Positions 46,964 through 54,672 of a DNA stretch of 64,000 nucleotides are shown here, piece after piece. The position numbers were made by a program, and so were the translations under genes. The notes beneath the pieces are model-generated. The model made no database searches, was not told where the DNA came from, and saw nothing but the letters and a program-made list of their open reading frames with translations. The number at the start of each line of letters is the position of its first letter. The first letter of the stretch is position 1. Source of the DNA: an uncultured Rivibacter sp. (lineage in GTDB: Bacteria > Pseudomonadota > Gammaproteobacteria > Burkholderiales > Burkholderiaceae); contig CAMLLU010000006.1 of assembly GCA_946480925.1 (NCBI GenBank), forward strand, positions 79,955 to 143,954. The letters are read 5' to 3'.

Positions 46964-46979
46964 AGCAGAAAGCATGCCA
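46964..46979 (-). promoter_or_regulatory. Sigma-54 promoter of glnA
   Basis: On the minus strand TGGCATGCTTTCTGCT has the required GG-N10-GC spacing of a -24/-12 promoter. It lies about 85 bases upstream of the glnA start codon. Confidence 0.65.
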
Positions 46980-47076
46980 TTGACGCCCTTGCCCAGAGGC
47001 ATTGCGCACCGGGGCTGCAAGGGTGTGCACGGCGTCGGGGAGTATTGGATGTTCAGGCCTGTATTTCAAGCAAAAG

Positions 47077-47093
47077 CGCACCACCAAGGCGCA
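47077..47093 (-). promoter_or_regulatory. NtrC-type binding site upstream of glnA
   Basis: On the minus strand TGCGCCTTGGTGGTGCG fits TGCRCY-N4-TGGTGCR, the NtrC dyad with A-to-G changes at symmetric positions. It lies about 100 bases upstream of the sigma-54 box, in the range used by enhancer-bound NtrC. A degenerate second half-site, CGGTGCGC, lies nearer at about 47005-47015. Confidence 0.55.
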
Positions 47094-47129
47094 ATTGAGC
47101 GCCCCACTTGCGTGCGGTTTCGAGCGGAC

Positions 47130-47927
47130 TCAACGCACCAACTCAGGGCCAAGCTGAGCACCATGCTGGCGCAGACCGTCCAGCAGCATGGCGTAGGCTG
47201 GTGCCACGCTTGCGGCCGGGCCCTTGACGCCCAGTTCGATGTGGCGGCCGTATTCCGGGTGGTCCACGCTCGGCAGGCTGAACACCTTGATGCCAGGGTG
47301 GCCCGCCTCCACGGCTTCCATCAGCGGCGTGAGCGCCGCCTCCATGCTGCCGAAGACGATGACCGAGCGTTCGGTCTCGCCCAGTTGGCCGTGCAGGTGT
47401 GCGTAGCGCTCGTCGAGCACCCAGGCGACCATGGGCCAGGCCATCACCGGGAAGCCGGGCACGAAGTGCACGTCGCCCACGCTGAAGCCGGGGATCTTGT
47501 TGTACGGGTTCGGAATGATGCGGGAGCCTTCCGGGAACACGCCCATGTTGAGCCTGTGCACGTTGTCCGGCCGGTCCGGCTCGCAAGGCACCCCCTGCTC
47601 GGCGGCCACGTCGCGCATGCGCTCGAGGATGAGTTCGCGCGCCTGCGGGTGCAGCGCCAGCGGTACACCGAGTGCGCGGGCCGCGCATTGGCGGGTGTGG
47701 TCGTCCGGCGTGGCGCCGATGCCGCCGCAAGAAAACACCACGTCCCCGCTCGTGAAGGCGTGCCGCAGGTCGGCGGTGATGCGCTCAGGCTCGTCGCCCA
47801 CGTAGCGCACCCAGCTCAAACGCAGGCCCCGTTCGCCCAGCAGTTCGATCACCTTGGGCAGGTGCTTGTCCTGGCGCTTGCCGGAGAGGATCTCGTCGCC
47901 GACGATGATCAGGCCGAAGTTCTTCAT
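47130..47927 (-). CDS. CinA N-terminal/MoaB-like molybdopterin-binding domain protein
   Basis: The 265-residue protein starts FGLIIVGDEILSGKRQDKHL and has FSCGGIGATPDDHTRQCAA, the MoCF (MoaB/MogA) fold signature. It also has a second part with EGSRIIPNPYNKIPGFSVGD typical of the COG1058 CinA N-terminal domain. The CinA deamidase C-terminal domain is absent. Relatives include pyridine-nucleotide pyrophosphatases. It follows the EI24-like gene by eight bases, so they probably share a transcript. Confidence 0.85.
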   Translation of the reverse strand: MKNFGLIIVGDEILSGKRQDKHLPKVIELLGERGLRLSWVRYVGDEPERITADLRHAFTSGDVVFSCGGIGATPDDHTRQCAARALGVPLALHPQARELILERMRDVAAEQGVPCEPDRPDNVHRLNMGVFPEGSRIIPNPYNKIPGFSVGDVHFVPGFPVMAWPMVAWVLDERYAHLHGQLGETERSVIVFGSMEAALTPLMEAVEAGHPGIKVFSLPSVDHPEYGRHIELGVKGPAASVAPAYAMLLDGLRQHGAQLGPELVR

Positions 47928-47935
47928 CGTGTCGT

Positions 47936-48811
47936 TCAGGCAGGTGGCAAGGGGTTGAACACGGGCTCGGCGGGCAATTCGGGCGGAGCAGCCGGCTGGG
48001 GCAACACCACCACGTCGTGCTCGGCGCGCCAGGCCTGCAGCGCGGCCAGGCAGTAGTGCGTGAACCACAGCGACGCGAGGGCGAACACCAGCGTGTACAG
48101 CCAGATCGAGATGAAGATGAGGAAGGGCGCAAGCACGATGGTCATGGCGCCGAAGGCCCAGATCAGCGACGGCGCAGCCCCCAGGTAGCCGGTGACGATG
48201 CCGATGCCCAGCAACGGCCAGCGGTGCTGGCGCATCACGCCGCGCCGCTCTTCGCGTGTGGCGTGGTCGGCCAGCGCGTCGAACGACATCACGCGGTAAG
48301 TGAGCCAGCCCCAGATCACCGGCGGCAGGATCAGCACCAGCGGCGGCACCAGCCACAGCGGCATGCTGGCCAGCAGCACCACGAGCGCCAGCAGCGTCGT
48401 GCCGATGGAAAACGCCACGCTGGCCCACAAGGCCTCACCGTGCCGGCGCTCCAGCGCAGGGAAACGGCGGTTGGCCACGAGGTTGACGATGGCCGGCGTC
48501 ATGAGCAGCGCCACCAGCAGCAGCGACAGCATCACCAGCGTGGGCACCGCCAGCGCCAGCACGATGAGCGGCGCGATCACGGTGCGGAAGCCGCCCAGGC
48601 CCACCGCCTCCATCCAGCCGAGCGCGGCCTCGACGAGTGCCCAGCTTTCGAGCTGTGCACGCACCGCCACCAGCGCGCTTTCCCAGTAGAAGTAACCCAG
48701 CACCCCGGCCAACACGCCGATGACCAGCAGCGGCAGCAGCGACAGGAAGATGACCCGGGGGTGGAAGCAATAGGCGCAGGCGCGCCAGAACGCGTCGAAG
48801 AGCAGGTTCAT
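47936..48811 (-). CDS. EI24 domain-containing membrane protein
   Basis: The 291-residue inner-membrane protein has about six hydrophobic segments. NLLFDAFWRACAYCFHPRVI and LSLLPLLVIGVLAGVLGYFY open the protein, and LPPVIWGWLTYRVMSFDALA and EERRGVMRQHRWPLLGIG are typical of the EI24/CysZ superfamily. CysZ-like members import sulfate, but many relatives have no known role. I start at the ATG giving MNLLFDAFW (48811), because the upstream in-frame residues are Arg-rich and not membrane-like. It is followed closely by the CinA-N-like gene. Confidence 0.82.
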   Translation of the reverse strand: MNLLFDAFWRACAYCFHPRVIFLSLLPLLVIGVLAGVLGYFYWESALVAVRAQLESWALVEAALGWMEAVGLGGFRTVIAPLIVLALAVPTLVMLSLLLVALLMTPAIVNLVANRRFPALERRHGEALWASVAFSIGTTLLALVVLLASMPLWLVPPLVLILPPVIWGWLTYRVMSFDALADHATREERRGVMRQHRWPLLGIGIVTGYLGAAPSLIWAFGAMTIVLAPFLIFISIWLYTLVFALASLWFTHYCLAALQAWRAEHDVVVLPQPAAPPELPAEPVFNPLPPA

Positions 48812-48878
48812 GCCGAGAGGATAGCGTCGGCGGGGGCGCAGGGGCCGCCGCGCCGGGCAGCTCTCGAGCAAGGCCAAG

Positions 48879-48893
48879 CCCCTCTCCGAGGGG
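48879..48893. repeat. GC-rich intergenic hairpin
   Basis: CCCCTC-TCC-GAGGGG lies between the EI24-like gene and the response-regulator gene. A related palindrome is at 51851-51866 in the chemotaxis cluster. It may be a family of short intergenic palindromes or a factor-dependent terminator stem. Confidence 0.4.
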
Positions 48894-48923
48894 TGGCCGG
48901 TGTACCCGCCGGTCGGGGTGTCG

Positions 48924-49556
48924 TCACACCAGCCCGTTGCGGATCGCGTAGACCGTGAGTTCCGAGTTGTTCGAAAGGCCCAGCTTTTCGAGCACCCGCG
49001 CGCGGTACACGCTCACGGTCTTGGGACTCAGCGTCAGCTCCTCGGCGATGTCGGACAGGCGCTTGCCCGAGGCGATCATCACCAGGGTCTGCAGCTCGCG
49101 GTCGGAGAGCTTTTCGTGCGCGACCTCGGGCGCCGGCTGCGTGAGGCTTTCCACCAGCATCTGCGCCATCTCGGGCGTGACGTACTTGCGGCCCTGGGCC
49201 ACGGTGCGCACGGCAGCGACGATCTGCCCCGGCTCACCGCCCTTGTTGACGTAGCCGAAGGCGCCGGCTCGCATGGCCCGCAGCGCGTACTGGTCTTCGG
49301 GGTACATCGACACCACCAGCACGCGCACCGGGGAGTTTTCCTCCTTCAGCACGTGCAGCACGTCGAGGCCGCTGCGGCCCGGCAGGTTGATGTCGAGCAC
49401 CAGCACGTCGCAGCCCTTGCCGGAACGCAGCAGCGTGCGCAACTCGCCGTAGTCACCGGCTTCGCCCACCACCTCGATGTCGGGCGCGTCGGACAGGGTG
49501 TCGCGGATGCCGCGCCGGATCAGCGCATGGTCGTCGCAGAGGATGACTTTGATCAT
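48924..49556 (-). CDS. NarL/FixJ family response regulator
   Basis: The 210-residue regulator has a receiver (acidic pocket LCDDH; phospho-Asp in VLVLDINLPGRSG; Lys in GYVNKGGEP) and a C-terminal LuxR-type helix-turn-helix. The latter reads LSDRELQTLVMIASGKRLSD, then LTLSPKTVSVYRARVLEKLG. The ATG at 49556 overlaps the stop of the upstream histidine kinase gene (ATGA). The pair is thus a coupled two-component system. Target genes are unknown. Confidence 0.95.
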   Translation of the reverse strand: MIKVILCDDHALIRRGIRDTLSDAPDIEVVGEAGDYGELRTLLRSGKGCDVLVLDINLPGRSGLDVLHVLKEENSPVRVLVVSMYPEDQYALRAMRAGAFGYVNKGGEPGQIVAAVRTVAQGRKYVTPEMAQMLVESLTQPAPEVAHEKLSDRELQTLVMIASGKRLSDIAEELTLSPKTVSVYRARVLEKLGLSNNSELTVYAIRNGLV

Positions 49557-50737
49557 AGGGTTCCCCATGAGGTGGGGTCATTCCAGTCGTCGTCGGTGAC
49601 ATCTTCGTGGACGTCCAGCGGTACAGGCTTGCTGGGAGTGCCCGCCGTCAGTGGCACAGACAGGATCAGCGTGGTACCACCCGGGCCACTGCTCAGGTCC
49701 ACCCAGCCGCCTACCGTGGCCGCTCGTTCGTGCAGGCCGCGGATACCAAAGGAGCGGGCCTTGGCCAGGTCTTCGGCCGACAGCCCGCGCCCGTTGTCGC
49801 TCACTTCGAGCGACAGCACGCCGCCGGCCACCGCCAGGTCGACCTGCACCTTGCTGGCCTGCGCATGTTTGCTCACGTTGGTGAGAGCTTCCTGGGCCGT
49901 GCGGTAGGCCACCAGGGCCACGCCGGCCGGCCATTGAGGCGAATCCCCGCCGACGCCCAGGTTCGAGAAGCTGGCCGTGATGCCGCTGCGCTTCTCGAAG
50001 CGCTGGGTCATCCACTGCAGCGCCGCCACCAGGCCCTGTTCGAGGATGGCCGGGCGCAGGTTGTGCATGATGCGCTGGCTCGCCTCGATGGCATGCGTCA
50101 CGGTTTCCAGCGCCTGCTGGGCCCGTTCCACCACCACCGGGTTCTGGGCGTGCCGCGCGATCCAGGCCAGGTCGAACTTCACGGCCGTGAGCGAGCCGCC
50201 CACGTCGTCGTGGATCTCGCGGGCGATGGCGGCGCGCTCGGCCTCGACGCTGGTCTGCAGGTGATGGGTGAGCTCGCGCAGGCGCTCCTGCGAGCGGTTG
50301 AGCTCCTGGTCGGCCTCGAGCTTGGCACGCAAAGCCTCGGTGGCCTCGATGGCGTGCAGCATGGCCGGCACCAGGCGTGTCAGATTGTTTTTCAGCAGAT
50401 AGTCGGAGGCGCCGTTGCGCATGGCGGCCACCGCCACGTCTTCACCGATCTCGCCCGACACCAGGATGAAAGGCACCAGCGAGCCGGTCGCCTTGAGGAT
50501 GTCCAGCGCCACCAGGCCTGAAAAGCCGGGCAGGTTGTAGTCCGACAGGATCACGTCCCAGGGCTGGGAAATCGCCTGGCGGTATTCGGCCTCGGACTCG
50601 ACGCGCCGGGCCTGCGCGTCGATGCCGCCGCGCACGAGGTGGGCCAGCATGAGCTGGTGGTCCAGCTCGGAATCCTCCAGGTGCAGCACATGCAGGCGGC
50701 GCCTTTGGTTGGGCGGAATCGGGGTGGACGGCGTCAT
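49553..50737 (-). CDS. Histidine kinase with N-terminal receiver domain
   Basis: The 394-residue protein opens with a receiver domain (VLHLEDSELDHQL; phospho-Asp in VILSDYNLPGFSG; Lys in YLLKNNLTRL). A coiled linker and a HisKA_3 dimerisation motif AIAREIHDDVGGSLTAVKFD near residue 172 follow. The HATPase domain has ALTNVSKHAQASKVQVDLAV and VSDNGRGLSAEDL. There is no transmembrane segment, so it is cytosolic and probably takes its input as a phosphoryl group on its own receiver. It is translationally coupled to the NarL-type regulator, its likely partner. Confidence 0.92.
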   Translation of the reverse strand: MTPSTPIPPNQRRRLHVLHLEDSELDHQLMLAHLVRGGIDAQARRVESEAEYRQAISQPWDVILSDYNLPGFSGLVALDILKATGSLVPFILVSGEIGEDVAVAAMRNGASDYLLKNNLTRLVPAMLHAIEATEALRAKLEADQELNRSQERLRELTHHLQTSVEAERAAIAREIHDDVGGSLTAVKFDLAWIARHAQNPVVVERAQQALETVTHAIEASQRIMHNLRPAILEQGLVAALQWMTQRFEKRSGITASFSNLGVGGDSPQWPAGVALVAYRTAQEALTNVSKHAQASKVQVDLAVAGGVLSLEVSDNGRGLSAEDLAKARSFGIRGLHERAATVGGWVDLSSGPGGTTLILSVPLTAGTPSKPVPLDVHEDVTDDDWNDPTSWGTL

Positions 50738-50934
50738 GGGCCGATCTTATGAAGTGGTTTGCCGCGCAAATCAACCCCAAAGAGTGAAATTGGACCGGCT
50801 TTCCCCGCGTCATCCCCTCAATACGGGCAGCCTCCCTGCCGAAAAATTCTAGCAACCGATGCCTCGGAACGGCCCTGTGTGGCGGCCCGCGGCGTGATTC
50901 CCAGCGCTCAGACCCATTGCCGGAGCCGCCGACG

Positions 50935-51393
50935 ATGCTGACCACCGAAGCAACGCCAGACGATTCGCCCAGCGAAACCATTCCTCTGTTGATGGCCGCC
51001 GACCTGCAGGACCACCTGATGGTGGCCAGCAACGACCTCGATCGTCTGCAACGACTGCTGGCGGACACCTGCGATGCGCTGATGCAGCGCTTCTACGGTG
51101 CCTCGGCCGAGCTGTCCCGGGCCATGGATGCCAACAACGGCCTCGTGGACGGCACCGCCGTGTCCGCGGCGATGCAGCACCTGGGCTGCGCCGTCACGGC
51201 GCTGCAGTTCCAGGACATGGCCTCGCAGCTGATCAATCACACCCACCGGCGCCTGCGCAACTGTGCCGACCAGCTGGCGCGCGACGCGATGGGCGATGAC
51301 GAAGACGGCACCGCGGTGGTGGAAGACGCCCCGCTGCGGCCCAACCCGGTGACACAGGACGAGATGGACGCGGGCTCGATAGAGCTGTTCTAA
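50935..51393 (+). CDS. Small CheZ-like protein preceding cheY
   Basis: The 152-residue protein has no full-length domain I can name. It has ALQFQDMASQLINHTHRRL (about residues 89-107), which resembles the CheZ phosphatase helix AQDFQDLTGQVI and keeps the catalytic Gln (Gln98), though the neighbouring acid is Gln91. The last residues TQDEMDAGSIELF resemble the CheZ C-terminal CheY-binding peptide. It is the first gene of the chemotaxis cluster, 68 bp from cheY, with GGAG upstream of the ATG. It is shorter than typical CheZ (about 210 residues). A CheY-P phosphatase role is inferred. Confidence 0.55.
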   Translation: MLTTEATPDDSPSETIPLLMAADLQDHLMVASNDLDRLQRLLADTCDALMQRFYGASAELSRAMDANNGLVDGTAVSAAMQHLGCAVTALQFQDMASQLINHTHRRLRNCADQLARDAMGDDEDGTAVVEDAPLRPNPVTQDEMDAGSIELF

Positions 51394-51460
51394 AGAACCC
51401 CGCCAGCCGGCCGATATCGATTTCGATTTCTTTCCTCACGGATTCTTCTCGGAGAGCAAC

Positions 51461-51823
51461 ATGCATTCAATCCTCGCCGTGGACGACTCGGCTTCCATGC
51501 GCCAGATGGTCAGCTTCACGCTCAAGAGCGCTGGCTACAACGTGGTGGAAGCGGTGGATGGGCAGGATGCCTGGGAAAAGGCCGGGGGCCGCCAATTCGA
51601 CCTGGTGCTCACCGACCAGAACATGCCCCGCATGGACGGCATCAGCCTGACCAAGAAGCTGCGCGACAACCCGCAGTTCAAGGCCACGCCGATCCTGATC
51701 CTGACCACCGAGTCGAGCGACCAGATGAAGCAGGCGGGCCGCTCGGCCGGCGCCACCGGCTGGCTGGTGAAGCCGTTCGATCCGGTCAAGCTGATCGAAG
51801 TCATCAAGAAGGTCATCCGCTGA
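51461..51823 (+). CDS. cheY: Chemotaxis response regulator CheY
   Basis: The 120-residue single receiver domain has the acidic pair in ILAVDDSASMRQ (Asp8, Asp9), the phospho-Asp in LVLTDQNMPRMDG (Asp52), a Thr in LILTTESSDQ and the Lys in WLVKPFDPVK (Lys104). It has no output domain and is the likely partner of CheA encoded 140 bp downstream and of the CheZ-like protein upstream. A CGGAGAG lies in front of the ATG. Confidence 0.95.
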   Translation: MHSILAVDDSASMRQMVSFTLKSAGYNVVEAVDGQDAWEKAGGRQFDLVLTDQNMPRMDGISLTKKLRDNPQFKATPILILTTESSDQMKQAGRSAGATGWLVKPFDPVKLIEVIKKVIR

Positions 51824-51850
51824 AGAAGCAGCTCCCTTCGCGCTGCGCGC

Positions 51851-51866
51851 GCCCCTCGCGAGGGGC
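51851..51866. repeat. 16-bp perfect palindrome between cheY and cheA
   Basis: GCCCCTCGCGAGGGGC lies in a GC-rich spacer (51824-51963) that has no coding potential of its own. It may be a transcript-stability hairpin or an intergenic repeat related to the one at 48879. Confidence 0.5.
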
Positions 51867-51963
51867 CACGCTGGCGGCCCGGTGAAGCCGGATCCGCGGC
51901 GTTCACCGCGCAACGCGAAGCAAGGCGGGCGAGACAGCACAACAAGGATCACTGGAGATTCCC

Positions 51964-54105
51964 ATGGGCGAGATGACTTCCGAAGGCTCCAATCTCGGCG
52001 CAGGCATCGACCTGAGCCAGTTCTACCAAGTCTTCTTCGAAGAAGCCGGCGAAAACCTCGAGCGCATGGAGCAACTGCTGCTCGAGCTCGACATCGAAGA
52101 GGCCGACGACGAGGAACTCAACGCCATCTTCCGCTGTGCGCATTCCATCAAGGGCGGCGCAGCCACCTTCGGCTTTTCCGACGTGGCCGAACTCACCCAC
52201 CAGATGGAGACGCTGCTGGACAAGCTGCGCCGCCACGAGCTGGAGCCCACCTCGCAGATGGTGGACGTGCTGCTGGCCTCGGGCGATGCGCTGAAGGCGC
52301 AGCTGGCGCGCCACCAGGGCTCGAGCAGCGAAGTGATCGACACCACCGACCTGCTGGCGAACATCCGCGCGCTGGTGGCAGGTGAAACGCCGGTGGCCGT
52401 GGTGGCCACGCCCACCGTGGCACACAGCACGCGTGAGCAGGAGCTCGACGCCGCGGCTGATGCGCACGCCGCCAGGATCGCCGGCAAGTACGTGCTCGAA
52501 CTCACCATCGGCCCGCTGGAAAACCCGGCGCCAGCCGAGAGCGTGGCCGAGCTCTTCAAGGAGATCGTCGACCTCGGCACCATCGAAGCCGTGGACGGCG
52601 GGATGATGCAAGACGGCCTGCGTCGCTTCAAGATCATCACCACCAGCACCGAAGCCGATCTGCTGGACCTGTTCTCCTTCCACGTCGGCCGCGAACACGT
52701 GAAGTTCCTGCCCTGGGGCGGCGAAAACGTCGCGCCCGGCTACGGCTTCTTCAAGGACAACCCAGGCGCGCCGCAGGACCACGAGCCCGACCCGGGCTAT
52801 GGCTTCTTCGAAGACGCCCCGGGCGCACCGGTCGGCGACGCCGCCACCGAACGCAAGGATGCGGCCTCCGCAGAGCCGAAGGCCGCGCCTGCCGCCGCCA
52901 AGCCGGCCAAGGCAGAGGCCAAGGCGCCGGCCGCCTCGCTCGAATCGGCCACGCTGCGCGTGTCGGTCGAAAAGGTGGACCAGCTCATCAACCTGGTGGG
53001 CGAGCTCGTCATCAACCAGGCCATGCTGGCGCAGAACAGCCGCGACCTCGACCCGCAAGTGCACCAGCAGCTGATGGCCGGCCTGGGCGACCTGGAGCGC
53101 AACACCCGCGACCTGCAGGAAGCGGTGATGTCGATCCGCATGATCCCGATGTCCACCGTGTTCAACCGCTTCCCGCGCATGCTGCGCGACCTGGCCTCCA
53201 AGCTGGGCAAGAAGGTCGAGCTGGTGACGCAAGGCGAAGCCACCGAGCTGGACAAGGGCCTGGTCGAGAAGATCACCGACCCGCTGACCCACCTGGTACG
53301 CAACTCCTGTGACCATGGCATCGAGCTGCCCGCCGACCGCCTGGCCAAGGGCAAGCCCGAGACCGGCACGATCACGTTGGCCGCCTCTCACCAGGGCGGC
53401 AGCATCGTCATCGAAGTGCGCGACGACGGCCGTGGCCTCTCTCGCGACAAGTTGCTCAAGAAGGCACGCGAACGCGGCCTGCACGCGCCGGACTCGCTCA
53501 CCGATCCGGAAGTGTGGAACCTCATCTTCGAGCCCGGCTTCTCCACGGCCGACCAGGTGACCGACGTGTCGGGCCGCGGCGTGGGCATGGACGTGGTGAA
53601 GAAGAACATCACCGCGCTCGGCGGCACTGTCGAGATCGACTCGGCCGAAGGCTACGGCATGCGCGTGGCCGTGCGGCTGCCGCTCACGCTGGCCATCATG
53701 GACGGCATGAGCGTAGGCGTGGGCGAAGAGGTCTACATCCTGCCGCTGTCCTCAGTGGTCGAGAGCTTCCAGGTGCAGCCCAACATGATCAAGACCATCG
53801 GCGGCTCGGGCCGCGTGGTCGAGGTGCGCCAGGAATACATGCCGGTGGTCGAGCTCGAACGCGTGTTCGACGTGCCGCGCTTCGACTTCGAGCACGTGAG
53901 CTCGATCATGGTGGTGGTCGAGGCCGAGGGCGGCCGCATCGCGATGCTGGTGGACGAGCTGCTCGGCCAGCAGCAGGTGGTGGTGAAGAACCTCGAAGCC
54001 AACTACCGCAAGGTCAACGACGTGTCGGGCGCCACCATCATGGGTGATGGCCGCGTGGCACTGATCCTCGACGTGGGCAGCCTCGTGCGCCGCTCCAGAC
54101 ACTGA
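51964..54105 (+). CDS. cheA: Chemotaxis histidine kinase CheA
   Basis: The 713-residue kinase has an Hpt domain (phospho-His60 in FRCAHSIKGGAATFGF), then a CheY/P2-like segment (about 170-250). A linker carries two copies of GYGFF(K/E)D.PGAP (about 258-292) and an Ala/Lys/Pro-rich stretch. The dimerisation domain, the ATPase (HLVRNSCDHGIE, VRDDGRGLSRDKLL, SGRGVGMDVVKKNI) and a C-terminal CheW-like domain (about 570-713, FQVQPNMIKTIGG) follow. It starts with GGAG upstream. It autophosphorylates under receptor control and feeds CheY. The doubled GYGFF motif is odd for the family. Confidence 0.97.
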   Translation: MGEMTSEGSNLGAGIDLSQFYQVFFEEAGENLERMEQLLLELDIEEADDEELNAIFRCAHSIKGGAATFGFSDVAELTHQMETLLDKLRRHELEPTSQMVDVLLASGDALKAQLARHQGSSSEVIDTTDLLANIRALVAGETPVAVVATPTVAHSTREQELDAAADAHAARIAGKYVLELTIGPLENPAPAESVAELFKEIVDLGTIEAVDGGMMQDGLRRFKIITTSTEADLLDLFSFHVGREHVKFLPWGGENVAPGYGFFKDNPGAPQDHEPDPGYGFFEDAPGAPVGDAATERKDAASAEPKAAPAAAKPAKAEAKAPAASLESATLRVSVEKVDQLINLVGELVINQAMLAQNSRDLDPQVHQQLMAGLGDLERNTRDLQEAVMSIRMIPMSTVFNRFPRMLRDLASKLGKKVELVTQGEATELDKGLVEKITDPLTHLVRNSCDHGIELPADRLAKGKPETGTITLAASHQGGSIVIEVRDDGRGLSRDKLLKKARERGLHAPDSLTDPEVWNLIFEPGFSTADQVTDVSGRGVGMDVVKKNITALGGTVEIDSAEGYGMRVAVRLPLTLAIMDGMSVGVGEEVYILPLSSVVESFQVQPNMIKTIGGSGRVVEVRQEYMPVVELERVFDVPRFDFEHVSSIMVVVEAEGGRIAMLVDELLGQQQVVVKNLEANYRKVNDVSGATIMGDGRVALILDVGSLVRRSRH

Positions 54106-54145
54106 ACGACAACGCCCCCTCTCTGCGATCTACGAAGGAACTGCC

Positions 54146-54631
54146 ATGGGCATGATGGAAAAACTGGACGCCGACGTGAAGGCGCAAGCGCTGGCGCGCG
54201 AGTACCTCACCTTCCGCCTCGGGGCCGAGGAATACGGCATCGACATCCTGAAGGTGCAGGAGATCCGCGGCTACGAGCAGCCCACTCGCATCGCCAACGC
54301 TCCGGGCTTCCTGAAGGGCGTGGTCAACCTGCGCGGCACCATCGTGCCGATCGTGGACCTGCGCCTGCGCTTCCACTGCGAGAGCGCCGAATACAACAGC
54401 TTCACCGTGTCGATCATCCTGCACATCGGCAACCGCACCATCGGCGCGGTGGTCGATTCGGTGAGCGACGTGCTGGATATCCCGGCCGAGGCGGTGAAGC
54501 CCGCGCCGGAGATGAAGTCGGCCGTCGACTCGGGCTACATCCTCGGCCTCGCCCAGATGGGCGAGCGCATGGTGATCCTGCTCGACATCGAAGGCATGTT
54601 GATGAGCGAAGACATGGGCCTGGTGGGCTGA
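54146..54631 (+). CDS. cheW: CheW adaptor protein
   Basis: The 161-residue adaptor has the CheW fold: [40 protein letters not shown], and [20 protein letters not shown]. It links CheA to receptors. A second copy (60179-60706) lies after the third receptor gene. It is 40 bp downstream of cheA. Confidence 0.96.
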   Translation: MGMMEKLDADVKAQALAREYLTFRLGAEEYGIDILKVQEIRGYEQPTRIANAPGFLKGVVNLRGTIVPIVDLRLRFHCESAEYNSFTVSIILHIGNRTIGAVVDSVSDVLDIPAEAVKPAPEMKSAVDSGYILGLAQMGERMVILLDIEGMLMSEDMGLVG

Positions 54632-54672
54632 CACGCCCCAACCCATCTTTTTTGACCTGGCGGAGGTACCCC

